Shown here piece by piece: positions 8,487-16,875 of a stretch of DNA of 64,000 bases. Both the position numbers and the translations under genes were made by a program. The stretch covers positions 186,001-250,000 of the forward strand of contig JAIXWY010000011.1 of assembly GCA_027490995.1 (NCBI GenBank). Direction: 5' to 3'. The stretch comes from Opitutaceae bacterium (GTDB taxonomy: Bacteria; Verrucomicrobiota; Verrucomicrobiia; Opitutales; Opitutaceae). The notes beneath the pieces were generated by a model. The model made no database searches. It was not told where the DNA came from and was given only the letters and a program-made list of their open reading frames with translations. Numbering within the stretch: the stretch's first letter is position 1; the number at the start of each line of letters is the position of its first letter.

Positions 8487-9569
8487 CTAGATGCCGCTGC
8501 CGGCGTCGCGGCTGGCTGACGGTTCCGAAGGCAGATCCTCCTCGCGGAAGCCTTCGGCGGGGAAAAGCCGCACGTGGCGGAAGACGAGATTCACGCGGTC
8601 GCCGTCGCGCAGGTTGAGCTCGCGCAGTTGCTGGCGCGGCACCTCGGCCTCGATGGTGTCGCCCGTGTCACCACGACTCAGGCTGACGCGGCCATAGTTG
8701 CCGGCGGAGAAGACGTGGAGTACGCGGGCGGGCACGGCGTGCTCCCCCGCGAACTCGCGACGGATATCGATGTCGTGGGGCCGCACATAGAGCACGCTCT
8801 TCGCCGCGGTGCGTCCGCGTTCGAGGCGGTTCACGTTGCCGAGGAACTCGATCACGAAGGGTGAGGCCGGCCGATCATACACCTCCTGCGGAGGGCCCAC
8901 CTGTTCGACCCGAGCCTGATTCATGACGACCACTTCATCGGCGAGTTCAAGGGCTTCCTCTTGATCGTGGGTGACGAAAACGGTGGTGACGTGCAGGCGC
9001 TCGTGGAGCGTCCGCAACCAGCGGCGCAGATCCTTGCGCACGCGGGCGTCGAGCGCGCCAAACGGCTCGTCAAGCAGCAGGACGCGTGGCTGGACGGCGA
9101 GGGCTCGGGCCAGAGCCACGCGCTGGCGCTGGCCACCGGAGAGCTGATCCGGGTAGCGTCCGCCGAGACCGGAAAGCTGGATGAGGTCGAGCAGCTCGTT
9201 CACGCGATCGGCGATCTGGCGCGTGGTGGGACGGTCTCGACGGGGCCGGACACTGAGGCCGAAGGCGATGTTTTCGAAAACCGTCAGGTGTCGGAACAGC
9301 GCGTAGTGCTGGAAAACAAAGCCGACACCGCGGCGTCCTGCGGGCACGTTTGAAACATCCTCGCCGTGAAACAGCACTTTGCCGGAATCCGGGTCGGAGG
9401 TCGCGTCTGGCGACTCGAGCCCCGCGATGATGCGGAGCAGCGTAGTCTTTCCGGAGCCCGAAGGTCCAAGCAGCGCGGTCAGCCGTCCGCTTGGGACGGA
9501 GAGATTGACGCCGGCGAGGGCCGTGAAGGTGCCGAAGCGTTTCCAGGCGTGGCGGACTTCGATGCTCAT
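8487..9569 (-). CDS. cysA: Sulfate/thiosulfate ABC transporter ATP-binding protein
   Basis: A 360-residue ABC ATPase: Walker A GPSGSGKT at 35-42, Q-loop Gln87, signature LSGGQ at 143-147, Walker B VLLLDEP near 163-169, and H-loop in [13 protein letters not shown]-like C-terminal domain follows, as in CysA, with YVRPHDIDI. It powers sulfate uptake at the inner membrane. Its ATG overlaps the cysW stop as ATGA (9566-9569), so translation is coupled. Subfamily assigned from sequence and from the adjacent CysT, CysW and binding-protein genes. It ends the operon; no clear terminator follows. Confidence 0.95.
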   Translation of the reverse strand: MSIEVRHAWKRFGTFTALAGVNLSVPSGRLTALLGPSGSGKTTLLRIIAGLESPDATSDPDSGKVLFHGEDVSNVPAGRRGVGFVFQHYALFRHLTVFENIAFGLSVRPRRDRPTTRQIADRVNELLDLIQLSGLGGRYPDQLSGGQRQRVALARALAVQPRVLLLDEPFGALDARVRKDLRRWLRTLHERLHVTTVFVTHDQEEALELADEVVVMNQARVEQVGPPQEVYDRPASPFVIEFLGNVNRLERGRTAAKSVLYVRPHDIDIRREFAGEHAVPARVLHVFSAGNYGRVSLSRGDTGDTIEAEVPRQQLRELNLRDGDRVNLVFRHVRLFPAEGFREEDLPSEPSASRDAGSGI

Positions 9570-10471
9570 GAGGCAAAAGTGCGGGTTTCGGCGTGTGCGG
9601 CGGCAAGCAGTGCGCGGCGGTGGCGCCACTCGATCAGGCTCTTGAGCAGCATCGTAAGGAGGGCCAAGAGCGTGAGCAGCGAGGCCACGGCGAAGGCGGC
9701 CTGGGTTTGGTACTCGTTGTAGAGAATTTCGACGTGAAGTGGGATCGTGTTGGTCTCACCGCGGATGTGGCCCGACACCACCGACACCGCTCCGAATTCA
9801 CCCATCGCACGGGCGTTGCACAGCACTACGCCATAAAACAGGCCCCACTTCGCATTCGGAAGCGTCACGCGCCAGAAAGTCTTCCAACCTCCGGCACCGA
9901 GCGTCAGTGCCGCAAGTTCCTCGTCGCGTCCCTGCGCTTGCATGAGCGGGATGAGCTCGCGGGCCACCAGCGGGAACGTCACGAAGACGGTCGCCAGCAC
10001 GATTCCCGGTGTGGCGAAGATGATCCGTAGATCGCGGTCCGCGAGCCATTCGCCCATCCATCCCTGGGCGCCGAACATCAGCACATACACCAAGCCCGCG
10101 ATCACAGGCGAGACGGCGAAGGGCAGATCGATCAGCGTGGTGAGCACTGACTTTCCGCGAAAGTCGAACTTCGCGATCGTCCATGCCGCGGCCAGGCCGA
10201 AGACGACGTTGCACGGCACCGCGATCGCGGCAGCCAGCAGGGTAAGCCGCACCGCCGCAAGCGCGTCGGGCTCGGTCAAAGCGGCCCAGTACAGGCGGAA
10301 CCCACCGCGCAGCGCCTCGACGAACACGGCGCCGAGCGGAATCACGAGGAAGAGTGCGACGAACCCGATCGCCACCACGAGCAGGGTGCGCTTCAGCCAC
10401 GGGGGATCCGCGAGTGTGCGTCGCCGGTGCGGCTGTGCGACGTGGACGAGGGTGGAGGCGGTGCCGGACAT
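9566..10471 (-). CDS. cysW: Sulfate ABC transporter permease CysW
   Basis: A 301-residue inner-membrane permease with about six hydrophobic helices. The cytoplasmic coupling loop [22 protein letters not shown] is the EAA motif that contacts CysA. The segment [17 protein letters not shown] matches CysW-type sulfate permeases. It forms the channel with CysT. It starts 25 bp after the cysT stop and overlaps cysA by 4 bp. Leader CGCTCTCCACACC is pyrimidine-rich, with no Shine-Dalgarno sequence. Confidence 0.95.
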   Translation of the reverse strand: MSGTASTLVHVAQPHRRRTLADPPWLKRTLLVVAIGFVALFLVIPLGAVFVEALRGGFRLYWAALTEPDALAAVRLTLLAAAIAVPCNVVFGLAAAWTIAKFDFRGKSVLTTLIDLPFAVSPVIAGLVYVLMFGAQGWMGEWLADRDLRIIFATPGIVLATVFVTFPLVARELIPLMQAQGRDEELAALTLGAGGWKTFWRVTLPNAKWGLFYGVVLCNARAMGEFGAVSVVSGHIRGETNTIPLHVEILYNEYQTQAAFAVASLLTLLALLTMLLKSLIEWRHRRALLAAAHAETRTFAS

Positions 10472-10496
10472 GGTGTGGAGAGCGCGGGGGATCGGA

Positions 10497-11363
10497 TCAG
10501 CGACCGTGGCGCTCGGGGGAAAAGAACCAGCGTTGGAGGAGTTGCACCCCGAAGAGCAGCGCGAAGGATACCACCAGCATCACCACCGCGAGGGCGGTCG
10601 CGCCCGCGTAGTCGTACTGCTCGAGTTTTGTCACGATCAAGAGGGGCGTGATTTCGGTGCGCAGCGGCATGTTGCCCGAGATGAACACCACCGAGCCATA
10701 CTCTCCGATCCCGCGGGCGAGGGCCAACGTAAACCCGGTGCACGTCGCGGGCAGCAGCGCGGGCAAGACCACCCGGCGCAGCGTCTGCGTGCGCGTGGCG
10801 CCGAGCGTGGCCGCGGCTTCTTCCAGCTCGGGCTCCAATTCCTCAAGCACTGGTTGCACCGTTCGCACCACGAAGGGTAACCCGATGAACGTCAGGGCTA
10901 CCCAGATTCCCAGCGGCGTGTAGGCCACCTTGATGCCTAACGGCTCAAGCAGTCCACCTATCCAGCCGGTCGGAGCATAGAGCGCGGTCAGAGCGATGCC
11001 AGCGACCGCGGTGGGCAGGGCGAATGGCAAATCGACCAGGGCATCCACGATCTTCCTCCCGGGGAACTCATAGCGGACGAGCACCCACGCGACGATGACG
11101 CCAAAAAACGCGTTGGCGGCCGCGGCGGCCAGCGCCGCACCGAAGGTGAGACGGTAGGAGGCGACGACGCGCGGCGAGCTGACGTGGCCCCAGAATTCCT
11201 CCCACGACAACCCCGCGGTGCGAATGAAGGCTGCTGATAACGGCAGCAGCACGATCAGGCTCAAGAACAACAGCGTCGTCCCCAGCGTCAGTCCGAATCC
11301 CGGCAGGACGCGGCGGCGCCGCGTCCGGAGATTCGGGGAAAGCTCGGGGTGTGGTGTACGCAT
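10497..11363 (-). CDS. cysT: Sulfate ABC transporter permease CysT (CysU)
   Basis: A 288-residue permease with about six membrane helices. Diagnostic segments are [21 protein letters not shown], the EAA-type loop [21 protein letters not shown], and [16 protein letters not shown], all characteristic of CysT/CysU. It pairs with CysW to form the sulfate channel. It lies 35 bp downstream of the sulfate-binding protein gene and 25 bp upstream of cysW, so it belongs to one transcript. Confidence 0.95.
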   Translation of the reverse strand: MRTPHPELSPNLRTRRRRVLPGFGLTLGTTLLFLSLIVLLPLSAAFIRTAGLSWEEFWGHVSSPRVVASYRLTFGAALAAAAANAFFGVIVAWVLVRYEFPGRKIVDALVDLPFALPTAVAGIALTALYAPTGWIGGLLEPLGIKVAYTPLGIWVALTFIGLPFVVRTVQPVLEELEPELEEAAATLGATRTQTLRRVVLPALLPATCTGFTLALARGIGEYGSVVFISGNMPLRTEITPLLIVTKLEQYDYAGATALAVVMLVVSFALLFGVQLLQRWFFSPERHGR

Positions 11364-11398
11364 GCCGGAGTGGGAGGGTGGGGCGGCGAGCGAGCGAC

Positions 11399-12406
11399 CT
11401 AGCGAAGGTAGATCTGATCAAAGGCGGCGCCGTCGGCGAAGTGCTCGCGATGGGCACGCTGCCAACCTCCGAACACCTCGTCGATGGTGAAGAGGGTGAT
11501 CTCCGGAAACTGGGCCGAGTGACGACTCCGGACCTCAGGCAGGCGTGGCCGGTAGAAGTGGCGGGCGAAGATCTCCTGTCCTTCGGGCGAGTAAAGGAAC
11601 TCAAGGTAGGCTCGGGCGACCGCTTCGGTTCCCCGGCGCTTCACCACCCGGTCAACCCATGCCACGGTAGGCTCGGCTAAGATGCTCACCGAGGGCACGA
11701 CGATTTCAAAATCGTCCGGCCGTAGCTTGCGGGTGAGCAGGAGTTCGTTCTCCCAGTTGATGAGCACGTCGCCGATACGACGTTCCACAAACGTCGTGGA
11801 GGCTCCGCGCGCACCGGAGTCAAGGACCGGGACGTTGCGGTACAGCGCGGTGACGAAGTCGCGCGCCTTCTGCACATCTCCTCCGTTCGCGCGCAGGGCA
11901 TAGCCGTAGGCGGCGAGGTAGTTCCAGCGCGCGACGCCGGAGGTCTTGGGATTCGGGGTGATCACTGCGACTCCGGAGCGGACCAAGTCGGACCAGTCGC
12001 GAATGTTCTTTGGGTTTCCCTTCCGGACCAGAAAGGCGAGCGTCGAGAAGTAAGGTGCGGAATTGTCCGGCAGTCGCTTCTGCCAGTCGGCGGGAAGGAG
12101 CCGTGCGTTTTGGTGTAGGGCGTCGATGTCGTAAGCGAGCGCGAGCGTCACGACGTCGGCCTTTAGGCCATCGATCACGGCGCGAGCCTGCTTGGAGGAA
12201 CCTCCGTGGGACTGGCGGATCGATACGGTGTCGCCCGTCTTGGCCTTCCAGTGGGCAGCGAAGGCACGGTTGAACTCCACGTAGACTTCGCGGGTGGGAT
12301 CGTAAGATACGTTGAGAAGCTCGATGTCCTTAGCGAGCGCCGCGGTGCCGAAAGGCAGAAGCGCGAGCCCGAGGGTCAGCAGGAGAGAGGAGAGGCGCGG
12401 AAACAT
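11399..12406 (-). CDS. sbp: Periplasmic sulfate-binding protein
   Basis: A 335-residue exported protein from ATG 12406: signal peptide ([18 protein letters not shown]), then family motifs [35 protein letters not shown], and [20 protein letters not shown]. These match the Sbp/CysP family, which captures sulfate or thiosulfate and delivers it to CysTWA. The SHGGSSKQ segment contributes to anion binding in homologues. The gene is 53 bp after the porin and 35 bp before cysT. Sbp and CysP cannot be separated confidently by reading alone. Confidence 0.93.
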   Translation of the reverse strand: MFPRLSSLLLTLGLALLPFGTAALAKDIELLNVSYDPTREVYVEFNRAFAAHWKAKTGDTVSIRQSHGGSSKQARAVIDGLKADVVTLALAYDIDALHQNARLLPADWQKRLPDNSAPYFSTLAFLVRKGNPKNIRDWSDLVRSGVAVITPNPKTSGVARWNYLAAYGYALRANGGDVQKARDFVTALYRNVPVLDSGARGASTTFVERRIGDVLINWENELLLTRKLRPDDFEIVVPSVSILAEPTVAWVDRVVKRRGTEAVARAYLEFLYSPEGQEIFARHFYRPRLPEVRSRHSAQFPEITLFTIDEVFGGWQRAHREHFADGAAFDQIYLR

Positions 12407-12458
12407 AACGGCTGAGGATTTGAATGTGAGAGAATGACGAGGAAAGGGGAGACCAGAA

Positions 12459-13826
12459 TTAGTAGCGCAGTTGGACACGGGTCAGCAGGGCCTTTTCTGC
12501 CTCGCGGGTGACGGTGCCGGAGGGGCCGCCCTCGAAGTCCGTGTGTTCAAGGTTCAGCGAAGCTTTGACGTTGCGATTGAGGTACCAGTTAAGACCGAGC
12601 GTGGACCCGCGCGCCTCGGATGCCGAGGTGGCAGGATTGGCGAACCACGTAGTCGAAGTGCCGGTGAAGGCCTCGTCGCCGACCCGTAGCCGCCCGTGGC
12701 GAATCGCGACCTCCCACGCCCCCCATGTGCCATCGGCCCATGAGAACGCGGTGAGCGGTGTGACTCCGCGCAGGCTGGCGTCTTCGCCCGTGAGCACCCA
12801 ATGCATTCCGACGAACCAAGCGCGGGCAGTAACATCGCGCGCGGCACCCGCGCGCGTGAGCGTCTGGCGGGAGGAAACGTGCGACCCAATCAGTCCGAAG
12901 GGGCCGTAGTAGTAGTGGAACTGCGGTGACACGCGCTGATGGTTGCCGGCGTTAACCACGCCCGGGGCCCAGGAAAAAAACGCTTGCTGCGCGTGAGTTC
13001 GCAGCACCGCGGGGGTGCCCACGTTCTGTTCACCTGTGGTGACGGCAAGCCCTAGGCCGAGTCCCTCGAGTGCGCTGCCGTCGCCCCTGAAGGGTTGGGC
13101 AAAGATGCGGGCGGCGAGTTCCTTTGCATCGTCGGTATCGACGATCGAGGTCCCGCCATCCGGAACGCCGTTCTGCAGTGCGAGCTGGTAGCTGAGGCGG
13201 CCCTCGCTCAGGTCGCCGAAGACCTGCACGCCAAGATCCCGGTTCGGGCCGAGTGAGGTGGGATAGGCCCGCTCGATGAAGAGCAGGTCTGTCTGCGAGA
13301 CGAGGCGTTCAAAATCGAAGGGCGTCTTCGTCTTGCCGACCAGAAGGTTGAACGCAGGACTGTGGGTGTACGTTGCGTAGGCATCGAGCAGGTTGAAGTT
13401 CGATGGCGCGAAGTCGGGCATGAGCCGGAAAGCATACTTGGTTCCTACGGTTCCCTCGAAGCTCGGCCGCAGTCGACGAATCAGGAACGTGTCGTTGCCC
13501 TCGATCTGGTCGCCAAAGAAGACGCGTCCGTCGACTTGGAGATTGGCGCGGATGCGAAGCTGGAAACCACGGTCGGCGCTGGTGATCGAGAAGCCGCTGG
13601 GCCCCGCGACAAGCGCGGGCGCACTCTTGGTGGCGGTCGCGGCCGCTTCGTCGCGGAGTTCCTGCTGCCGCTCAAGGATGAGAATCTTCTGCTCCAGCGC
13701 GCGGAGCTGGTCGCGCAAGAGGGCGAGCTGATCGGTGGAGGGGTTGGCTCGGCCGAGCGGGAGCGTGCCGAGGAGGAAGAGCGCCAGCAGCGCGAGGCGC
13801 GTGTGGCGGTGCGAGGACCGGTGCAT
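12459..13826 (-). CDS. O/P-family outer-membrane porin in the sulfate operon
   Basis: A 455-residue exported protein: signal peptide ([17 protein letters not shown]), a predicted coiled coil at about 33-65 ([24 protein letters not shown]), then a 16-strand-type barrel with features of the phosphate-selective porin O/P family ([19 protein letters not shown]-like strands, [27 protein letters not shown]). It ends in an aromatic-containing strand (LLTRVQLRY). Founding members pass phosphate or pyrophosphate. Its position between yezD and the sulfate-binding protein suggests it admits sulfate instead; that is inference from context. Confidence 0.85.
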   Translation of the reverse strand: MHRSSHRHTRLALLALFLLGTLPLGRANPSTDQLALLRDQLRALEQKILILERQQELRDEAAATATKSAPALVAGPSGFSITSADRGFQLRIRANLQVDGRVFFGDQIEGNDTFLIRRLRPSFEGTVGTKYAFRLMPDFAPSNFNLLDAYATYTHSPAFNLLVGKTKTPFDFERLVSQTDLLFIERAYPTSLGPNRDLGVQVFGDLSEGRLSYQLALQNGVPDGGTSIVDTDDAKELAARIFAQPFRGDGSALEGLGLGLAVTTGEQNVGTPAVLRTHAQQAFFSWAPGVVNAGNHQRVSPQFHYYYGPFGLIGSHVSSRQTLTRAGAARDVTARAWFVGMHWVLTGEDASLRGVTPLTAFSWADGTWGAWEVAIRHGRLRVGDEAFTGTSTTWFANPATSASEARGSTLGLNWYLNRNVKASLNLEHTDFEGGPSGTVTREAEKALLTRVQLRY

Positions 13827-13935
13827 GGGAGGTGTGGAGGCGTCCGCGCTTCCCGGAGTCGGGTCAGGAGGAAAGAATGAGGAGGATGAATCCGCCGCGT
13901 GTGCGGTAGGGAAAGGGTGGGGCGGTGACGCCGGG

Positions 13936-14121
13936 CTAGGTCAGCCGTGTCCGCTCGGTCAGCTCGATCTGCGTGATCCGCCCGTCATGCACCGTCAGGT
14001 GCACGCTGCCGAAGCGCAGGGCCTCAAGCCGGGGCTCGAGCCACTGCAGCCACGCCGGTGTGGATGGCTTCTCCCGACTTGCGGGAGCTGGCGCGTCGTC
14101 ACTGGAGGGAGTGGGTTTCAT
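13936..14121 (-). CDS. yezD: DUF2292 (YezD-like) small protein
   Basis: A 61-residue protein with a Pro/Ala/Ser-rich head and a conserved C-terminal core, LRFGSVHLTVHDGRITQIEL, followed by TERTR. This matches the DUF2292/YezD family, a small protein often encoded with sulfur-assimilation genes (family knowledge); its molecular role is unknown. It is the first gene of the sulfate operon, 109 bp before the porin. No Shine-Dalgarno sequence precedes the ATG. Confidence 0.8.
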   Translation of the reverse strand: MKPTPSSDDAPAPASREKPSTPAWLQWLEPRLEALRFGSVHLTVHDGRITQIELTERTRLT

Positions 14122-14136
14122 TGCTGATCAGACGAA

Positions 14137-14164
14137 TGTATATTAAAATGATAGGAAATAGCAA
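14137..14164 (-). promoter_or_regulatory. Candidate sigma70-type promoter of the sulfate operon
   Basis: On the minus strand TTGCTA (14164-14159) and TATACA (14142-14137) are separated by 16 bp, close to the -35/-10 consensus. This would start the transcript about 10 nt before yezD, nearly leaderless. A perfect TATAAT also occurs at 14201-14196 with a weak -35 (CTGAAA), as an alternative. The whole block is far more AT-rich than its surroundings. Confidence 0.4.
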
Positions 14165-14245
14165 GGGGCAAAGTACTATCTTGATCAAGTTACTCATTAT
14201 AAAGCGTAAACAGCTAACTTTCAGAGTTTAATGAAAACTAAACCT

Positions 14246-14284
14246 GCACGATCGCGCGGTCGTGCGGTTCGAATAAGCGAACCG
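14246..14284. promoter_or_regulatory. Two adjacent hairpins between divergent genes
   Basis: GCACGATC...GGTCGTGC (14246-14265) can form an 8-bp stem with a GCGC loop. Immediately after it, CGGTTCG/CGAACCG (14265-14284) forms a 7-bp stem with loop AATAAG. They lie between the yezD operon and the TIM-barrel gene, outside any reading frame. Possible roles are paired operators, a leader RNA structure for the plus-strand gene, or a small dispersed repeat. Confidence 0.4.
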
Positions 14285-14353
14285 TCATCCCGTTACGAGG
14301 AGTCGAACCGCGGCCTTCTCAGGATTGACCGCTAGGCTTGGCGGAGCGACGGT

Positions 14354-15211
14354 TTGGCCGTGCAACGCTCTTCTGCTGTCCGGACCAGCCGTCCCTGGTG
14401 GTCGTTCCTTGGGGTGATCGGAGTTCTCCTGGTGGCGGCGCAACCGCTCTGCGCGGCGAGCCCTTTCTTTGCCTTCGACAACGGCGTGGGCCGTGAGCAG
14501 CGATGGTCTCCGGCTCGTCAGGCGACGGTGCTGCAGGATCTGGGCTACTCGGGTATTGGCTATTCGGGGGTGAATGACTTGGAGGAGCGCGTGGCCGCCT
14601 TTGCCGCGGTGGGCCTTCGCGTCTACAGCGTTTATGTGGGGCTGCAGTTGGATGGTAGCCCTGACGATGCAGCGGCGATCCGCGCGGCGTTGCCGCAGCT
14701 GGGCGCGGCGAAGACGGACATCTGGCTGACGTTGCGGGGCCGTGGGGTTGGGGAGCAGGCGGCGGCTCGCGCCGTGCAGGCGTTGGCGGACGGCGCTGCG
14801 AAGCACGGCGTGCGCGTCGTGCTTTATCCCCACAAAGGGTTCCTTGTCGCAACGGCTGAGGAGGGGTTGCGCATCGTTCGGCTCGTTGGGCGGCCCAACG
14901 TCGGGGTCACCTTCAATCTCGCGCATGAGATCGCGGCTGGACATGCCGCCCGATTGACCGAGGTCATCGAGGCCTGCGGCGAGCATCTTTTCCTCGTGTC
15001 GATCAACGGGGCCGACCCCGAGGGCGGGTGGGAGCGGGTGATTCGACCGCTGGATGAGGGCACGGTCGACGTGCGCGGGCTGGTTCAGTTTCTTGCGCAG
15101 CGTGGGTATGCGGGGCCGGTGGGTCTGCAGTGCTACGCGATCAAGGGCGATCCGGAGAGGTTGCTGCGGCGCTCGTTGAACGTCTGGCAGTCATGGCCCA
15201 CGGCCCGGTAG
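14354..15211 (+). CDS. Exported TIM-barrel protein, sugar isomerase/epimerase-like
   Basis: About 285 residues; the start is TTG 14354 or GTG 14360, as no ATG is available. A signal peptide (LGVIGVLLVAAQPLCAA) is followed by an (alpha/beta)8 xylose-isomerase-like/AP-endonuclease-2 fold: LQDLGYSGIGYSG, GLRVYSVYVGLQ, VRVVLYPHKG, VGVTFNLAHE, LFLVSINGADP, YAGPVGLQCYAIKGD. Several acidic and histidine residues at strand ends could bind a metal. Exported members of this fold are common in Verrucomicrobia and Planctomycetes; the substrate is unknown. It is divergent from the sulfate operon. Confidence 0.75.
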   Translation: MAVQRSSAVRTSRPWWSFLGVIGVLLVAAQPLCAASPFFAFDNGVGREQRWSPARQATVLQDLGYSGIGYSGVNDLEERVAAFAAVGLRVYSVYVGLQLDGSPDDAAAIRAALPQLGAAKTDIWLTLRGRGVGEQAAARAVQALADGAAKHGVRVVLYPHKGFLVATAEEGLRIVRLVGRPNVGVTFNLAHEIAAGHAARLTEVIEACGEHLFLVSINGADPEGGWERVIRPLDEGTVDVRGLVQFLAQRGYAGPVGLQCYAIKGDPERLLRRSLNVWQSWPTAR

Positions 15212-15295
15212 CACGCGCGTCCTTGGAGTAAAGTCGCCTCGGAGGAGGAGCTGCGGAGTGACGCATCCGCGTGAGAACCGTCCTCGGTTTCCGAG

Positions 15296-15316
15296 GAAGA
15301 TGGTCGGGGCGGTGAG
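15296..15316 (+). repeat. Left attachment site (att) of the integrative element
   Basis: A 21-bp sequence containing GATGGTCGGGGCGGTGAG is identical to 25096-25116. The right copy is the 3' end of tRNA-Pro including its encoded CCA; this left copy is a tRNA fragment without the rest of the gene. This is the normal result of tyrosine-recombinase integration at a tRNA 3' end. The two copies are exactly 9,800 bp apart. Confidence 0.92.
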
Positions 15317-15428
15317 GGGCGACAGCGCCTAGGGAATCGTCTTTGGCGTCCGTTTGGCGGCCGCTGATTCGGCACGTTCTTCCGAAGGCTGGCGCCCTTG
15401 CTTCTGAAATCCGCCGCGCTCCGCCCGC

Positions 15429-15462
15429 AAAAAACCCCCGCCCGGAGCGACCGGAACGGGGG
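15429..15462 (-). terminator. Rho-independent terminator on the minus strand
   Basis: On the minus strand CCCCCG and CGGGGG form a stem with an inner CCGG/CCGG helix, followed by six T. It lies just after the stop of the gene fragment at 15490, showing that fragment once was, or is, the 3' end of a minus-strand transcript inside the element. Confidence 0.8.
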
Positions 15463-15489
15463 CGAGGGAGGCAGGCACCGGGGGGGGCG

Positions 15490-15735
15490 TCAGGTAGCGG
15501 CGCCGTCGAAGACCTGGAGCGGGTGACGGCTTCCCGGGCGGGCGAACGTCCGGCGCTCGGTGGCGTAGGCGTTGAGTGACCCGGAAACGGCCTCGAGGGC
15601 CTCTTCGAGGACATCGTTGTCCCAGTCGAGGCCGGCCGTGACGTGAGCGGTTAGGATGTCGTCGACAGGCGCCGCCGGCCGGACCAAGCGCCGAAATCCA
15701 TCGCCACGCGTTGTCCTTTGAGCCTGACGGGTGAT
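15490..15735 (-). pseudogene. 3' fragment of an unknown element gene
   Basis: An open minus-strand frame with strongly GC-rich third codon positions, as in real coding sequence of this genome, reading ...PVDDILTAHVTAGLDWDNDV, then a helix rich in Leu/Glu, ending HPLQVFDGAAT. It has no normal start: only TTG 15687 gives 65 residues. The frame stays open across 15735, where composition changes abruptly, so the 5' part may have been replaced. Alternatively, an ATG in another frame (M-D-F-G-A-W) lies just upstream after AAAGGA, and a frameshift near 15680 would restore a protein of about 75 residues. A terminator follows. Family not recognised. Confidence 0.45.
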
Positions 15736-15792
15736 CTCGGGAGGAACTAATTTACACTTGAGATTACTTCGATCTAGACCGATCGTCAGTGT

Positions 15793-16017
15793 ATGGGTTC
15801 GTCCGCCTCCACCGACTACTTGTTCGCGACTCCCTCAGCGATTACGGGAGTTGGATCGATATTTAATCTTTCCGGGGGCTATTTCGCGTACAATTTGTCT
15901 CGTTCTGGAGAAGAGGCTGATCTTGAAGCCATTCGCCGCGATTGGCTCGTGACCGCTCAAGACCTCAAGAAGGCCGTTAAGCTGTCCAAGAGCGAGGTTG
16001 TTTGTGAACAGAAGTGA
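15793..16017 (+). CDS. 74-aa protein paired with a DUF2335 gene
   Basis: ATG 15793, no clear Shine-Dalgarno. The head is DYLFATPSAITGVGSIFNLSG and the tail a charged helix (EEADLEAIRRDWLVTAQDLKKAV). From memory, similar short proteins starting DYLFATPS occur in proteobacterial islands beside DUF2335 genes; no function is known. Its last 14 bp overlap the start of the DUF2335 gene, so the two are translationally coupled and probably act together. Base composition is lower in GC than the chromosome, as for the rest of the cargo. Confidence 0.7.
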   Translation: MGSSASTDYLFATPSAITGVGSIFNLSGGYFAYNLSRSGEEADLEAIRRDWLVTAQDLKKAVKLSKSEVVCEQK

Positions 16018-16465
16018 CCGTCGCTTAGCTGCTCGCGAGACAGCCAAGCAGATTTTCACGAATGGAGGTCCTAACGGTCAAACCGTTCATGGCGCGATGG
16101 TTCAAGCTAGCGCTAAGACGACGATTTACCCGTTTGCCGAAGATCTAGAAGCCTACAACCGTGCAATCCCTAACGGGGCGGAACGACTATTCAACAATTT
16201 CGACCGTCAGGCTAGCCATCGCCAGGAAGTAGAAAAACAGGTCATTGCAAGCAACATCAAGCAGGCCGAAAGGGGGCAGTTGCTGGGTTTTGGAACTTTG
16301 GTCGTCGCGTTGGTCATTGCGGGGTACCTAGCGATTAATGGCCACGATGCTGTCGCGGGGGTGATCGTGACCGTCGTTTTGGCTGGCGGTTTCAGCGCCT
16401 TTATATCCGGTAAGGTGCAGCAGAACCGAGATTTGAAGCGGAAGCAGGAGTCTCCCCAGAGTTAG
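16004..16465 (+). CDS. DUF2335 predicted two-TM membrane protein
   Basis: About 153 residues from GTG 16004 (TTG 15998 possible). A soluble front part contains the family-like stretch LEAYNRAIPNGAERLFNNF, then a charged helix (RQEVEKQVIASNIKQAE). Two hydrophobic helices follow: LLGFGTLVVALVIAGYLAI and AGVIVTVVLAGGFSAFIS, separated by NGHDAV. A basic cytoplasmic tail ends the protein. This order matches DUF2335. Function unknown; small two-helix membrane proteins are often effectors in anti-phage systems, which with the element context makes a defence role plausible but unproven. Confidence 0.75.
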   Translation: MNRSDRRLAARETAKQIFTNGGPNGQTVHGAMVQASAKTTIYPFAEDLEAYNRAIPNGAERLFNNFDRQASHRQEVEKQVIASNIKQAERGQLLGFGTLVVALVIAGYLAINGHDAVAGVIVTVVLAGGFSAFISGKVQQNRDLKRKQESPQS

Positions 16466-16875
16466 GATCAAACCGATAGACTACCCGATCTTGCCTCGAT
16501 GTGTACGACCTAGTCGGCCGCCGACGGCAGGCGGAGGGAAGTCTTTCGGCTGGGTTAACCTGGCATCCGGTTAGGCCGCCAGTGTTGAGACGACCGCGGC
16601 CGAGTTGTTAAGCGTACGCTCGGGAGTTAACGCGTGACGGAAGACCGGTCTGGTTTCGGCCCCTGAGGAGTTTGGCTGGCCAAGGAGACTCCTGATGTCG
16701 GGGGTATTGTTAGCGGCGATTCGTGGTGCAAGCGGTGTCGGATGACTCCATTTTCCAGGGAAGGAACATGCCCCAAGATGCACCGATAAAGCTCTCCCCA
16801 CGGCTACGGGAGCGATTCCCTCCGGCCGGTCGCTTTCGATTTGTCAACTAGGCCTGTTTCGCTGAGCCGTTTATC
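16466..16875. other. 410-bp intergenic region inside the element
   Basis: No supported gene. It presumably holds the promoter of the helicase gene. A stretch at 16733-16780 (GTGTCGGATGACTCCATTTT and onward) looks like it could be the end of an insertion sequence, but I cannot tie it to a family. An antisense open frame across 16571-16801 lacks similarity to anything I recognise. Confidence 0.4.

Noticed and set aside
14122..14353. SAM-type riboswitch upstream of the sulfate operon
   Set aside because: The two hairpins present do not have the conserved junction of SAM riboswitches, and they lie far upstream of the likely transcription start.
16571..16801. Minus-strand open frame of 76 codons inside the element
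   Set aside because: No conserved motif, weak codon pattern, no start signal; part may be an unrecognised IS end.
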